Shown: positions 29,691 through 37,799 of the stretch, piece after piece
How the letters are laid out: each line of letters opens with the position of its first letter
Position numbering within the stretch: the stretch's first letter is position 1
Assembly (NCBI RefSeq): GCF_000223905.1
Contig: NC_015948.1
Span: 1,984,001-2,048,000 of the forward strand
Source: Haloarcula hispanica ATCC 33960
Lineage (GTDB): Archaea > Halobacteriota > Halobacteria > Halobacteriales > Haloarculaceae
Length of the DNA stretch: 64,000 nucleotides
Direction of reading: 5' to 3'
Notes under the pieces: model-generated
Told to the model about the DNA's origin: nothing
Seen by the model: the letters and a program-made list of their open reading frames with translations, nothing else
Databases searched by the model: none
Made by a program: the position numbers and the translations under genes

Positions 29691-30062
29691 TTACTCGACC
29701 AGCACGGCGTTGACCTGACCGTGCTGCCCCGGGCGGGAGGTCACGCGGGCCTGTCCCTCGGAAGTGTCGAGGATTGCGCCTTTCGTGATGATGTTTCGCC
29801 GGGCGTAGTTCGGGTTCGACGGGTTCTCGACGACGTTCTCGATGGTCGCTTCGATGGTTTCCGCGCCGTCGGCGATGCTCGCAACGTCGGTCTTGACCGC
29901 ACGGACCTTCTGGGTGTTACCGCGGGAGTCGACGGTCTTCAGTCGCTGCTCGCCGACCTGCGTCTCGACGGTGTCCTTGCCGAGCTCGTGTTTCTTCTTC
30001 TTGTGGTTCGGTCGTCGGCGGCCGCCTGTCCGCTTGCGAGGGGAGCGTCCCTGGTCTTTCAT
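29691..30062 (-). CDS. rps8e: 30S ribosomal protein S8e
   Basis: A 123-residue ribosomal protein. The N-terminal SPRKRTGGRRRPNHKKKKHELG is the conserved rRNA-binding region; NPNYARRNIITKGAILDT and the C-terminal SRPGQHGQVNAVLVE are diagnostic for S8e. It is more basic than its neighbours, as expected. A single gene, convergent with the AbrB-PhoU gene and divergent from the DUF2240 gene. Confidence 0.97.
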   Translation of the reverse strand: MKDQGRSPRKRTGGRRRPNHKKKKHELGKDTVETQVGEQRLKTVDSRGNTQKVRAVKTDVASIADGAETIEATIENVVENPSNPNYARRNIITKGAILDTSEGQARVTSRPGQHGQVNAVLVE

Positions 30063-30152
30063 ACGGGAAGGAAGACCCAGCGGCTACTTGAACCGTTCGA
30101 TGCCGACTCGCCATCGTAATCGTTACCCCCGCGCCGACCGGTTGCTCTGACG

Positions 30153-30593
30153 ATGAGTCTGAAGACGGCCGTCGCCGCACCGTTCCGCCAGCGTGGAACC
30201 GACCGGATGGCGGAAAGCGAGTTCGTCGTCGCGCTCTCGCTGGACCGGAACTGGTTCTCGCCCGACCAGGCTAAGACGCTGGTGGACGTGGCCGCGAGCG
30301 AGGGGCTGGTCGAACGGGACGAGGACGACCTCGTCGTCGCTTTCGACGCGACACACACCACGATTCCGGACGGGTTCACGCCGGGTGAGGAAATCCTGCA
30401 GTCGCGGTCGACGTTCGAGCGGGTGCTCGATGCGGTCGTCGAGGCCGGCATCGAGAAACAGACCGCTGTCGCCGGCATCAACGCGCTCCAGTCCGACATC
30501 GGTGTCACGCTCGAGGCCGCGGCCGTGGTGTACGCGCGGAGTGAGGGTGTCGACGTCGAAGCCATCGCTGCCGACGTTCGGGAGGAGCTCTAA
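30153..30593 (+). CDS. DUF2240 family protein
   Basis: A 146-residue euryarchaeal protein of the DUF2240 type. The N-terminal LKTAVAAPFRQRGTDRMAESEF and a helix-rich C-terminal half (EKQTAVAGINALQSDIGVTL) are characteristic. The region FSPDQAKTLVDVAASEGLVE looks like a winged-helix motif. No experimental role known to me. It overlaps the next gene by one base (TAATG), so the two are coupled. Confidence 0.85.
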   Translation: MSLKTAVAAPFRQRGTDRMAESEFVVALSLDRNWFSPDQAKTLVDVAASEGLVERDEDDLVVAFDATHTTIPDGFTPGEEILQSRSTFERVLDAVVEAGIEKQTAVAGINALQSDIGVTLEAAAVVYARSEGVDVEAIAADVREEL

Positions 30594-30937
30594 TGGTCAA
30601 AGACAGGATTGCTGACGGCCGACGGATCGGACAGTTGCTCGCCTCGGAACTGACCGGCCTCCAGCGCGGGCCGCTTGCCGACGTGTCCGTCGTCGATGCC
30701 GATAGGGACGTGGACCCGACGCCGGACGGGGCCTTCGCCTACCGCGTGACGGCCGACGACGCCGAAGTGGCAATCGTCGAGGTAACGCCGGAGACGGCTT
30801 GGTTGGTCTTGGAGCGAGAGCCCGCGACCGTGCCGGATCGTGATGATCTCACCGTCGACGGGACAACCATCGTCGTTCACAGCGGCGCGGCAGTGAAAGC
30901 CGCGGTCGACGTGCTGGAGCAGTCCCTCTCGGGGTAG
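30593..30937 (+). CDS. Conserved haloarchaeal hypothetical protein
   Basis: A 114-residue acidic protein (MVKDRIADGRRIGQLLASEL) with alternating strands in the middle and no membrane segment. It is translationally coupled to the DUF2240 gene and probably works with it. I do not recognise a domain; the N-terminal helix and the GAFAYRVTADDAEVAIVEV sheet suggest a small alpha/beta fold. Confidence 0.75.
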   Translation: MVKDRIADGRRIGQLLASELTGLQRGPLADVSVVDADRDVDPTPDGAFAYRVTADDAEVAIVEVTPETAWLVLEREPATVPDRDDLTVDGTTIVVHSGAAVKAAVDVLEQSLSG

Positions 30938-30995
30938 GAGGGTTTTCCGGAGAAAGAAACGGTTGGCTGCGACTCCGACTGAAATACCTGTACTC

Positions 30996-31074
30996 ATACT
31001 GTCGGCTGTACGTCTGTAAAGAATTTCGCCACCCGGGGTGGCGAATATCTTAAAATAGTTACAGCCAACAGTAT
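30996..31074. repeat. Nested inverted repeat between convergent genes (terminator or MITE-like)
   Basis: Outer arms ATACTGTCGGCTGTA (30996-31010) and TACAGCCAACAGTAT (31060-31074) match at 14 of 15 positions. Inside lies a second, perfect 9-bp stem, TTCGCCACC-CGG-GGTGGCGAA (31025-31045). The element sits between convergent genes and its right edge touches the stop codon of the membrane protein gene. It could be a bidirectional terminator or a tiny transposon remnant with terminal inverted repeats; no clear target duplication flanks it. Confidence 0.6.
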
Positions 31075-31556
31075 CAGTGACGACTCGGCTCGGCAATAGC
31101 CGCGGACGTCCACGCGACGAAGCCAGTGAGGACGAGTACGGAACCGAGTATCGCTGTCGCGGCAGCGATAGCAAGCACCAGCGTCGGGAGGCCGAGCGGC
31201 GTTCCGACGGCGATGACAATCGGTGTCGCGGTGATACAGAGCGATCCCAGCGCGACGGCCCGGCGCTGTGTCGTCGTTAGTTCGATGCCGAGATGGAACA
31301 GCGACCCGGGCTCCGGGTCGGGAGCGGCGAGGCCGAGACACAACAGCGGAACGCCGATAAACACCAGCGTTGCCGCGACAGCGTACGACCAGAACAGCCA
31401 CTGTCCGGACGCGGGCGCGAGCGACAACAGCGCGCCGACGGCCACGAGCAGGACACCACCGACGAGTCCGAACTGCCGCAGCCGCGGGTCGTCCAGGGCT
31501 TCGCTCAGGTCTGGGAGGGTCTCGGCCACATGGCCGATATCCATGAAACGGTCCAT
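31074..31556 (-). CDS. Haloarchaeal membrane protein, four predicted spans
   Basis: A 160-residue protein with hydrophobic segments GLVGGVLLVAVGALLSLA, WSYAVAATLVFIGVPLLCLG, AVALGSLCITATPIVIAVG and LVLAIAAATAILGSVLVLTG. The first 30 residues are cytosolic and acidic. No catalytic motif. The function is unknown; it is divergent from pyrF. Confidence 0.75.
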   Translation of the reverse strand: MDRFMDIGHVAETLPDLSEALDDPRLRQFGLVGGVLLVAVGALLSLAPASGQWLFWSYAVAATLVFIGVPLLCLGLAAPDPEPGSLFHLGIELTTTQRRAVALGSLCITATPIVIAVGTPLGLPTLVLAIAAATAILGSVLVLTGFVAWTSAAIAEPSRH

Positions 31557-31676
31557 GAGCGGGCTTCTACCTGCGTTGTGAAATAGACACGGGGGAGAAT
31601 ATCAAATCTGATTCCATCGAAGCGGGCACGACGCGAGAAGGAAACGCTTGTATCGCTGCCAGCCGCCGCGGTATCT

Positions 31677-32510
31677 ATGCACTTCTTCGACCGTCTCGCG
31701 GACCGAATCGCGACCGCCGACAGCGTGGTGTCGGTCGGCCTCGACCCGGACCCCGACCGCCTCCCCGACAGCGTGCTGGACGCCGACCTCCCGCGCTGGC
31801 AGTTCAACCGCCGCATCATCGATGCGACCCACGAACACGCCGCCTGCTACAAGCCGAACGCCGCCTTCTACGAGGACCCCGACGGCTGGCGCGCCCTCGA
31901 AGAGACCATCGCCTACGCACACGGGAAGGACGTGCCCGTGCTGCTCGACGCAAAGCGGGGCGATATCGGCAACACGGCGCGGCAGTACGCCCGGATTCTC
32001 GACGACGAGGAAGGGCCTGCGGCCGACGCCATCACGGTCAACCCGTTCCTCGGCCGGGACTCGTTGGAGCCGTTTCTCCAGCGCGCGGACAAGGGCGTGT
32101 TCGTGCTGGGGCGCACGTCCAACCCCGGCGGCGAGGACCTCCAGGACCTCGAACTGGCCTCCGGCGAGAAGCTCTACGAGCGCGTGGTCCACCTCGCGGA
32201 CCTCTGGAACGGGAACGGGAACGTCGGACTCGTCGTCGGCGCGACCAACCCCGACGAACTCGAAGAAATCCGCGAATTAGTTCCGGACATTCCGTTCCTC
32301 GTCCCCGGCGTCGGCGCGCAGGGTGGCGACGCCGAAGCGGCCGTCGAGCACGGTCTCGCCGACGGCGTCGGCCTCGTCAACTCCTCGCGGGGCATCATCT
32401 TCGCCGGCGAGGACGCCGACACGCGGCGCGACGACTCCGGTGACGCGTTCTTCAAGGCCGCCGGACAGTCCGCGAAACAGCTCAAACAGCGACTGAATCA
32501 GTTCCGCTAA
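31677..32510 (+). CDS. pyrF: Orotidine 5'-phosphate decarboxylase
   Basis: A 277-residue TIM-barrel enzyme of the type-2 OMP decarboxylase group; it makes UMP. VVSVGLDPDPDRLP, ACYKPNAAFYED, and the catalytic motif VLLDAKRGDIGNTARQYA with the Lys-Asp pair are present, as are FLVPGVGAQGGD and LVNSSRGIIFAG for phosphate binding. The stop TAA abuts the stop codon of the opposing zinc-protein gene without a gap. Confidence 0.96.
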   Translation: MHFFDRLADRIATADSVVSVGLDPDPDRLPDSVLDADLPRWQFNRRIIDATHEHAACYKPNAAFYEDPDGWRALEETIAYAHGKDVPVLLDAKRGDIGNTARQYARILDDEEGPAADAITVNPFLGRDSLEPFLQRADKGVFVLGRTSNPGGEDLQDLELASGEKLYERVVHLADLWNGNGNVGLVVGATNPDELEEIRELVPDIPFLVPGVGAQGGDAEAAVEHGLADGVGLVNSSRGIIFAGEDADTRRDDSGDAFFKAAGQSAKQLKQRLNQFR

Positions 32511-32711
32511 TCAAAACCGGTACGTGTCCACGCCGTCGGGCATATCCTCCGGCGACATCCGGTCGCTCGGCTGGCCGACCTCCGCACCGCACTCGACACA
32601 CATCCCGGTGTCCTCGTCCCAGTGGCGGTCACAGACGAGTCGCCCGCATCTATCGCAGGTGTGGTCCACGTCGGGGCGCTCACAGATTTCACACAGTCCG
32701 GCTACGCTCAT
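32511..32711 (-). CDS. 66-residue zinc-finger protein, B-box/HIT-like Cys-His pattern
   Basis: From MSVAGLCEIC the chain has Cys7/Cys10, Cys19/Cys22, Cys27, His30 and Cys38/Cys41, enough for two zinc ions in a cross-braced arrangement (CDRCGRLVCDRHW). An upstream ATG at 32726 would add five residues. The acidic tail ends in DTYRF. The function is unknown; a protein-interaction module is the likely role. Directly tail-to-tail with pyrF. Confidence 0.8.
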   Translation of the reverse strand: MSVAGLCEICERPDVDHTCDRCGRLVCDRHWDEDTGMCVECGAEVGQPSDRMSPEDMPDGVDTYRF

Positions 32712-32849
32712 GTCAGGATGTAGCATACCTGATGGTTTGAATCTTTGGCGGCGTGACTGCGGTAGTTAGTCCGCCAGAACGAACACAGAGAACCGGAGAG
32801 CCACAAGAGAGCCACGAAGTATTTCCCCGTGGGCATTCCTCTCTATAAT

Positions 32850-33038
32850 ATGTTACCACTCCTCCAGCTTGGATCGCTTCCGTCACTGCCAGCAATACTC
32901 GTCGGCTTGCTGGCTATCGCCGTGGTGCTACTGGTCGGTCGGCTCGTGATGAAGGTGGCGTGGCGGCTCATCATCATCGCGATCATCGCCGTCGCCGTCC
33001 TCTGGATACTCGGAATGCTGGGCTTTCAGGTCATCTAG
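32850..33038 (+). CDS. Small membrane protein, two hydrophobic segments
   Basis: A 62-residue protein consisting almost wholly of two membrane spans (LPAILVGLLAIAVVLLVGRL and WRLIIIAIIAVAVLWILGML). A GTG at 32829 would add seven residues; the ATG at 32850 is preferred. It overlaps the 3' end of trpG by 4 bp in the convergent direction. Its role is unknown. Confidence 0.7.
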   Translation: MLPLLQLGSLPSLPAILVGLLAIAVVLLVGRLVMKVAWRLIIIAIIAVAVLWILGMLGFQVI

Positions 33039-33658
33039 AGCCCAGCAAGGAAGTTCCGGATCACGTCGTGACCGACCGCAGTCAGGACTGACTCCGGATG
33101 GAACTGAACAGCTTCGATGGGGTGCTCGCGGTGGCGGACACCCATCACCAGTTCCGTGCCGTCCTCGGTCTCCGTCGTCGCGCTGACGACGAACTCCTCG
33201 GGAACGTCCTCTGCAATGAGCGAGTGATAGCGCCCGCCCTGGAACCCCTGTTCCAGTCCCTCGAAGACGCCCTGCTCGTCGTGGTCGATGGGGAACGCCT
33301 TGCCGTGAATCGGCTCCGGCGCGCGACCGATGGTGCCGCCGTAGGCGTACACCGCCGATTCGAGGCCGAGACAGACACCGAGTGTCGGCACGTCAGGACT
33401 GACCTCACGGAGGACATCCAGCGTGACCCCGACATCGCGTTCGTTCTTCGGATGGCCCGGGCCCGGCGAAAGGATAATCGCGTCGGGGTCGAACACCTCG
33501 ACATCGTCGAGTGATGCCGTGTTCCGGACGACTTCAGTCTCGGCGTGCTCGGAGACGTACTCGACGAGGTTGTACGTGAACGAGTCGAAGTTATCGACGA
33601 ATAGCACCCGGAGGTCGTCCCTGACGGCGTCCGCACCAGCGGGCTGTGCTGTGCTCAT
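33035..33658 (-). CDS. trpG: Anthranilate synthase component II (glutamine amidotransferase)
   Basis: A 207-residue class-I glutamine amidotransferase. FVDNFDSFTYNLVEYV, ILSPGPGHPKNERDVG, the nucleophile Cys in TLGVCLGLES, and the His-Glu pair in EAVQFHPESVL are all present. It supplies ammonia to TrpE. Last gene of trpDFEG, overlapping trpE by 4 bp. Aminodeoxychorismate synthase component is the paralogue possibility, unlikely in this context. Confidence 0.95.
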   Translation of the reverse strand: MSTAQPAGADAVRDDLRVLFVDNFDSFTYNLVEYVSEHAETEVVRNTASLDDVEVFDPDAIILSPGPGHPKNERDVGVTLDVLREVSPDVPTLGVCLGLESAVYAYGGTIGRAPEPIHGKAFPIDHDEQGVFEGLEQGFQGGRYHSLIAEDVPEEFVVSATTETEDGTELVMGVRHREHPIEAVQFHPESVLTAVGHDVIRNFLAGL

Positions 33659-35265
33659 CGGGTCACCTCCTCGTGGCCTGCAGCGCGCTCTGCTACGTCG
33701 ACCGGTTCCCCTTCGATTTCCTCAAGCGCGGTCAACACGCCGTCCATCTTCTGCTCAGTCTCGACGTACTCGCTTTCCGGGTCCGAGTCCGCGACGATGC
33801 CGGCCCCGGCCTGCACGGTGATGCGGTCCCGGTCACCCTCGTCCTCAACCGTCGCCGAGCGGATGACGATAGCGAAGTCGGTGTCGCCGTCCCAGTCGAA
33901 GTAACCGACGCCGCCGCCGTAGGGGCCACGGGGCGAGCGTTCGAGTTCGTCGATAATCTCCATGGCGCGGATCTTCGGTGCACCGGAGAGGGTCCCCGCC
34001 GGGAATGTCGCGCGGGCGGCGTCGAAGGCGTCTTTGTCTTCGGCTAGGCGACCCGTCACGGTGGACTCGATATGCTGGACGTGGCTGTACTTGAGGACGT
34101 TCATGAACTCGGGGACTCGGACGCTGCCGGCCTCGGAGACGCGGCGCACGTCGTTGCGCGCGAGGTCGACGAGCATCGTGTGCTCGGCCCGCTCCTTGCC
34201 GTCGGCGAGCATCTCGCCGGCGAGGCGGCGGTCCTCGACGGGGGAGTTCCCGCGCGGGCACGTCCCCGCGATGGGGTTCGAGACGACGTGGTCGCCGGCG
34301 ACGGAAACGAGCGTCTCCGGGCTCGCGCCGACGATAGTCAGGTCGTCGTAGCCGAGCAGGTACATGTATGGCGACGGGTTCACTGCCCGGAGCGACTCGT
34401 AGAACCCGAGCGGGTCGACCTCGCCGTACAGCTCGCGGGTCCGCGAGATGACGCCCTGGTAGATGTCGCCCGAGAGGACGTACTCCTTGGCGCGCTCGAC
34501 GGCGTCCTCGTACTCGTCTCTGGGGCCGGCGACTTCGTCCTCACGGCGGAAGCCGCCAGTCGAAAGCGGCGACAAGTTCGAGAGGACGCCCTCGACGCGC
34601 TCGGCCTCGGCGACCAGTTCGTCGTAGCGGTCACCGGCGTCCTCGCCCTGCCTGACAACGGGTGTGAACACGAGCGAGACAGTGTCCTCGACGTGGTCGA
34701 AGCGGACCGTCGACGTCGTGAGGACGAACTGGGCGTCCGGGAACCGCGAGTCGGGCCGGTCCAGCCCGACTTCGTCAAGCCAGAGGTCGTAGACTGCGTC
34801 GTACGAGAGGAAGCCGACGAGGCCGCCTTCGAGGTGCTGCCGGTCCATATCCGGGAAGTTCCGCAACGCCACGTCGGGCATCGCCGCCCGGAGGTCGTCG
34901 ACCACGTCGCCGCCGTCGGTCGTCACGAGGTCGGCGTAGCGGTCGTCGAACGCCTCGACCTCGCTGTCGTCGCCGGTCACAGTGACGACGGCGCGCGGGT
35001 CGTAGCCGACGAAAGAGAAGCGGGCGTGGCGGTCGTCGGTCTCCGGCGCGAACGCGCCGTCGGGGTCGCTGGAGGCGACCTTCTCGGCGCTTTCGAGCAG
35101 GAACGTGTAGTCGTTTGCGGCCACGTCGCTCGTGCGGCCGGTCAGGGCCGCGTACGCGGTCAGCGGTTCCACGTCGACGTCCAGTTCCGCGGCCGCCCTG
35201 ACGACGACCGGGCGGTCGGCCTTGGCGTGTTCGACGAACTCCTCGCGGGAGATGTCGAGGGTCAT
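33655..35265 (-). CDS. trpE: Anthranilate synthase component I
   Basis: A 536-residue chorismate-using enzyme that makes anthranilate. Typical segments are SGDIYQGVISRTRELYGEVD, PSPYMYLLGYDDLTIVGASP, PIAGTCPRGNSPVEDRRLA, and ATFPAGTLSGAPKIRAMEII followed by RGPYGGGVGYFDWDGDTDFA. A Lys-Ala-rich amino-terminal part would carry the tryptophan feedback site. It overlaps both neighbours by 4 bp. Confidence 0.95.
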   Translation of the reverse strand: MTLDISREEFVEHAKADRPVVVRAAAELDVDVEPLTAYAALTGRTSDVAANDYTFLLESAEKVASSDPDGAFAPETDDRHARFSFVGYDPRAVVTVTGDDSEVEAFDDRYADLVTTDGGDVVDDLRAAMPDVALRNFPDMDRQHLEGGLVGFLSYDAVYDLWLDEVGLDRPDSRFPDAQFVLTTSTVRFDHVEDTVSLVFTPVVRQGEDAGDRYDELVAEAERVEGVLSNLSPLSTGGFRREDEVAGPRDEYEDAVERAKEYVLSGDIYQGVISRTRELYGEVDPLGFYESLRAVNPSPYMYLLGYDDLTIVGASPETLVSVAGDHVVSNPIAGTCPRGNSPVEDRRLAGEMLADGKERAEHTMLVDLARNDVRRVSEAGSVRVPEFMNVLKYSHVQHIESTVTGRLAEDKDAFDAARATFPAGTLSGAPKIRAMEIIDELERSPRGPYGGGVGYFDWDGDTDFAIVIRSATVEDEGDRDRITVQAGAGIVADSDPESEYVETEQKMDGVLTALEEIEGEPVDVAERAAGHEEVTR

Positions 35266-35906
35266 ACCGTACCCTCCGACGCTCGCGTGGCGTTCCGGAC
35301 GAACCGCTCGACGGCGTCGTGGTCTTTCGTGCCGCCCGAGGACTCGACGCCGCTCGCCACGTCGACGGCGAACGGGTCGACCGCTTCGACAGCCTCGGCC
35401 ACGTTCTCGGGAGTCAATCCGCCGGCCAGCACGACGGGGACGTCCAGCGAGTCGACGAGGTCGCGCGTGCGCTCCCAGTCGTGTGTCTCGCCCGTGCCAC
35501 CGCCGCCGTCGGCGTCGACCGAATCGACGAGCAGGGCGTCGGCGTGGTCGGCGTAGTCTTCGATGGCCGGCGCGTCTGCCTCGACCACGGAGACGATGTC
35601 CTGAGTGATTCGGCTGGCGAGAGCCCCGAGCTCGGCCGGTGAGAGGCCGTCGTGGACCTGCACTGCGTCGGGTTCGACCCTGTCGATGCGCCTGACGGCC
35701 TCCTGAACCGTCGTCGGCATCGTCACCAGCACGCTCGTCACGAACGGCGGGACGCCATCGACGAGCGTCGTGGCTGTCTTCTCGTCGACCTCTCGGGGCG
35801 TGTCGACCGGGACGCCGTGGATGACGCCGACCGCATCAGCGCCAGCCGCGATAACGGCGTCGCGGTCCTTGTTGTCCGTCACGCCACAGATCTTCACGCG
35901 CGTCAT
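35262..35906 (-). CDS. trpF: Phosphoribosylanthranilate isomerase
   Basis: A 214-residue TIM barrel that performs the Amadori rearrangement in tryptophan synthesis. The general base Cys lies in the first strand (RVKICGVTDNKD), the acid Asp near LLVDSVDADGGGGTGETHDW, and the phosphate site is VVLAGGLTPENV followed by VDVASGVESSGGTKDH. It overlaps trpD and trpE by 4 bp each. Confidence 0.95.
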   Translation of the reverse strand: MTRVKICGVTDNKDRDAVIAAGADAVGVIHGVPVDTPREVDEKTATTLVDGVPPFVTSVLVTMPTTVQEAVRRIDRVEPDAVQVHDGLSPAELGALASRITQDIVSVVEADAPAIEDYADHADALLVDSVDADGGGGTGETHDWERTRDLVDSLDVPVVLAGGLTPENVAEAVEAVDPFAVDVASGVESSGGTKDHDAVERFVRNATRASEGTV

Positions 35907-36898
35907 GCCCCAATCAGGTCGTCGAGTTTGTCGGCCGCCGCGCCCGATTCAATGGCCTGTCGGGCCTGTTCGACCCCCGCTTCGTGCGTGTCGGCGACGC
36001 CGGCGACGTAGATGGCCGCGCCGGCGTTCGCGAGAATGATATCCCGCTTTGCACCGGTCACGTCGCCAGTGACGATGCCACGGAGGTCGGCGGCGTTCTC
36101 CTCGGGTGATCCCCCGGAGATGGTCTCGATGTCGTGCATTTCAAGCCCTATATCCTCCGGAGTGATGGTGTACTCCTCGATCCGGTCGCCGGTGACCTCC
36201 GCGACAGCCGTCTCGCCGTGGATGGCGATCTCGTCGAGGCCGTCACCGTGGACAACCAGCGCTCGTTCGACGTCCAGTCGGGCCAGCGCCTCTGCCATCA
36301 CGGGCACGAGGTCCGGGTCGTAGACACCAAGCACCTGCGCGTCCGCGTCAGCGGGGTTCGTCAGCGGGCCGAGAATATTGAAGACTGTCCGCATCCCGAG
36401 TTCCTGGCGCGGGCCGATGACGGCCTTCATGGCCGGGTGGAACACGGGAGCGAGCATGAAACCGATGCCGTCTCGTTCGATAGTCTCCTCGACGGCCGGC
36501 GGTTCGGCCTCGATGTCGACGCCGACTTCTTCGAGCACATCGGCACTCCCCGAAGATGAAGAAACAGAGTAGTTGCCGTGTTTGGCGATGGGGACGCCAG
36601 CCCCGGCAGCGACGATGGCGCTCGTTGTCGAGACGTTGATCGTGTTGTAGTCGTCGCCGCCGGTCCCGCAGGTGTCGACAAGCCCCTCGCGGTCCGGTCG
36701 AATGGTCCGTGCGGCGTCACGCATCCCCTCGGCGAAGCCGGCGATCTCGGCCTCCGTCTCCCCCTTCGCCCGCAGTGCCGTCAGGAGCGCACCGATCTGT
36801 GCCTCTGTCGCATCCTCGAAGACAGTCGTCGCAACGGCTCGGGCCTCGTCCTGTGTCAGGTCGTCACCGTCAGTGACGCGTTCAATATACTCTTTCAT
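35903..36898 (-). CDS. trpD: Anthranilate phosphoribosyltransferase
   Basis: A 331-residue enzyme from MKEYIERVTDGDDLT. DTCGTGGDDYNTINVSTTSA is the PRPP-binding loop, AKHGNYSVSSSSGSADVLEE and FMLAPVFHPAMKAVIGPRQE are anthranilate-site motifs. First gene of trpDFEG. The start at 36898 is chosen because the operator-like palindrome and promoter lie at 36930-36960; the longer frame to 36997 would run through them. Confidence 0.95.
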   Translation of the reverse strand: MKEYIERVTDGDDLTQDEARAVATTVFEDATEAQIGALLTALRAKGETEAEIAGFAEGMRDAARTIRPDREGLVDTCGTGGDDYNTINVSTTSAIVAAGAGVPIAKHGNYSVSSSSGSADVLEEVGVDIEAEPPAVEETIERDGIGFMLAPVFHPAMKAVIGPRQELGMRTVFNILGPLTNPADADAQVLGVYDPDLVPVMAEALARLDVERALVVHGDGLDEIAIHGETAVAEVTGDRIEEYTITPEDIGLEMHDIETISGGSPEENAADLRGIVTGDVTGAKRDIILANAGAAIYVAGVADTHEAGVEQARQAIESGAAADKLDDLIGA

Positions 36899-36929
36899 TG
36901 TATTCACCAATGGACTTTTTCGTGTTGTG

Positions 36930-36947
36930 ATGTACAAATCCGTACAT
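36930..36947. promoter_or_regulatory. Palindrome at the trp promoter (TRP-box-like)
   Basis: A perfect dyad ATGTAC-N6-GTACAT, 32 bp before the trpD start. It contains a TGTACA hexamer and a CGTACA near-copy. A CTTAAG TATA-like element lies just upstream on the minus strand, so a bound protein would block RNA polymerase loading. The TGTACA core resembles the TRP box of TrpY in methanogens; that link is an analogy, not proof. Confidence 0.55.
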
Positions 36948-37076
36948 TGACTTAAGCCTATCGGGACCCCGACTCGCTGCCGTATCTGTGTGGGCAATCA
37001 ACAGACAACGTGGCGATACGGAATCCGAAACCTTCAATTACACCCACCGGAAACAATGTGGTGTACCTCGCAGTGA

Positions 37077-37151
37077 GGGTTCGTGGTCTAGGTCGGTTAT
37101 GACACCTCCTTGACATGGAGGAGGCCGGCGGTTCAAATCCGCCCGAACCCA
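37077..37151 (+). tRNA. tRNA-Val (anticodon GAC)
   Basis: The acceptor stem GGGTTCG pairs with CGAACCC, the anticodon arm is CCTCC-TTGACAT-GGAGG with anticodon GAC, and the T arm is GGCGG-TTCAAAT-CCGCC. The discriminator base is A and CCA is not encoded. No intron is seen. It stands alone, not beside rRNA. Confidence 0.95.
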
Positions 37152-37198
37152 CTACTTCTGTCGCAAGCAAACCGCGAGCGACGAATCTACGCGTGAGT

Positions 37199-37264
37199 GC
37201 GGATTTGAACCCTGAAAGACGAACGAAGTGAGTCTTTCTCTGGTTCACAATCCGCCCGAACCCA
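37199..37264. repeat. Partial tRNA-Val 3'-end duplication within a hairpin
   Basis: GGTTCACAATCCGCCCGAACCCA (37242-37264) copies the last 22 nt of the tRNA gene (37130-37151) with one inserted base. About 30 bp before it, GCGGATTTGAACC (37199-37211) is nearly its reverse complement, and AGAC/GTCT extend the pairing inward. The result is a stem-loop built from T-arm sequence. It may be a decayed attachment site or an RNA processing/termination structure. Confidence 0.6.
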
Positions 37265-37434
37265 TTTCTGACGACGTAACCGACGAGCGTAGCGAGTCGC
37301 GTTCGTCGTCTGTCTCTACTATCGTCGAGTAAGTGATTCCGACGGATGTGTGTTTCAACAGAGTCGGGATGAGACCACCGGACTGACAGAGTCGTCCCAT
37401 AGTTTCTTGCCCCAACCGGTTTAGAGTCATCTAT

Positions 37435-37788
37435 ATGAGAGATCAGGTCCAGTCGGCGGATGCGTTCGAACAATTCGTGCTACTGGCGGTTGCAGAACTC
37501 GAAACGGTTGGCGAAACGCCGGCCCACTCCTATCATGTGACCCAGACGGCGAAGGCGCATCTCGCAGATATCGACCGACAGCCGTTCGGCGGCGTCGAGC
37601 GCCAGAAGGTCATCTCGGCGCTGGGCCAACTCGCCGACAAGGGGCTGTTACGAACCGAACAGACGGAGTCACCGACGGGGAAAGGACGGCCTGGGTACGA
37701 ACTGGCCGGAGACCCGGACGAAGTGCTCGAAGTGCTGTCGGCGACAGACGAGTTCACGTCGTATATCGAAACGGTCCGGTCCTCGTAA
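37435..37788 (+). CDS. Winged-helix (PadR-like) DNA-binding protein
   Basis: A 117-residue protein. ADAFEQFVLLAVAELE, FGGVERQKVISALGQLADKG and LLRTEQTESPTGKGRPGYEL read as the helix-turn-helix and wing of a PadR/ArsR-type fold. The tail is helical and may dimerise. Ligand and target are unknown. It has its own promoter downstream of the tRNA region. Confidence 0.75.
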   Translation: MRDQVQSADAFEQFVLLAVAELETVGETPAHSYHVTQTAKAHLADIDRQPFGGVERQKVISALGQLADKGLLRTEQTESPTGKGRPGYELAGDPDEVLEVLSATDEFTSYIETVRSS

Positions 37789-37799
37789 CCGATCCCTCG

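Noticed and set aside
34072..35556. A 494-codon plus-strand frame over trpE and trpF
   Set aside because: It has no motif and lies antisense to two well-identified tryptophan genes.
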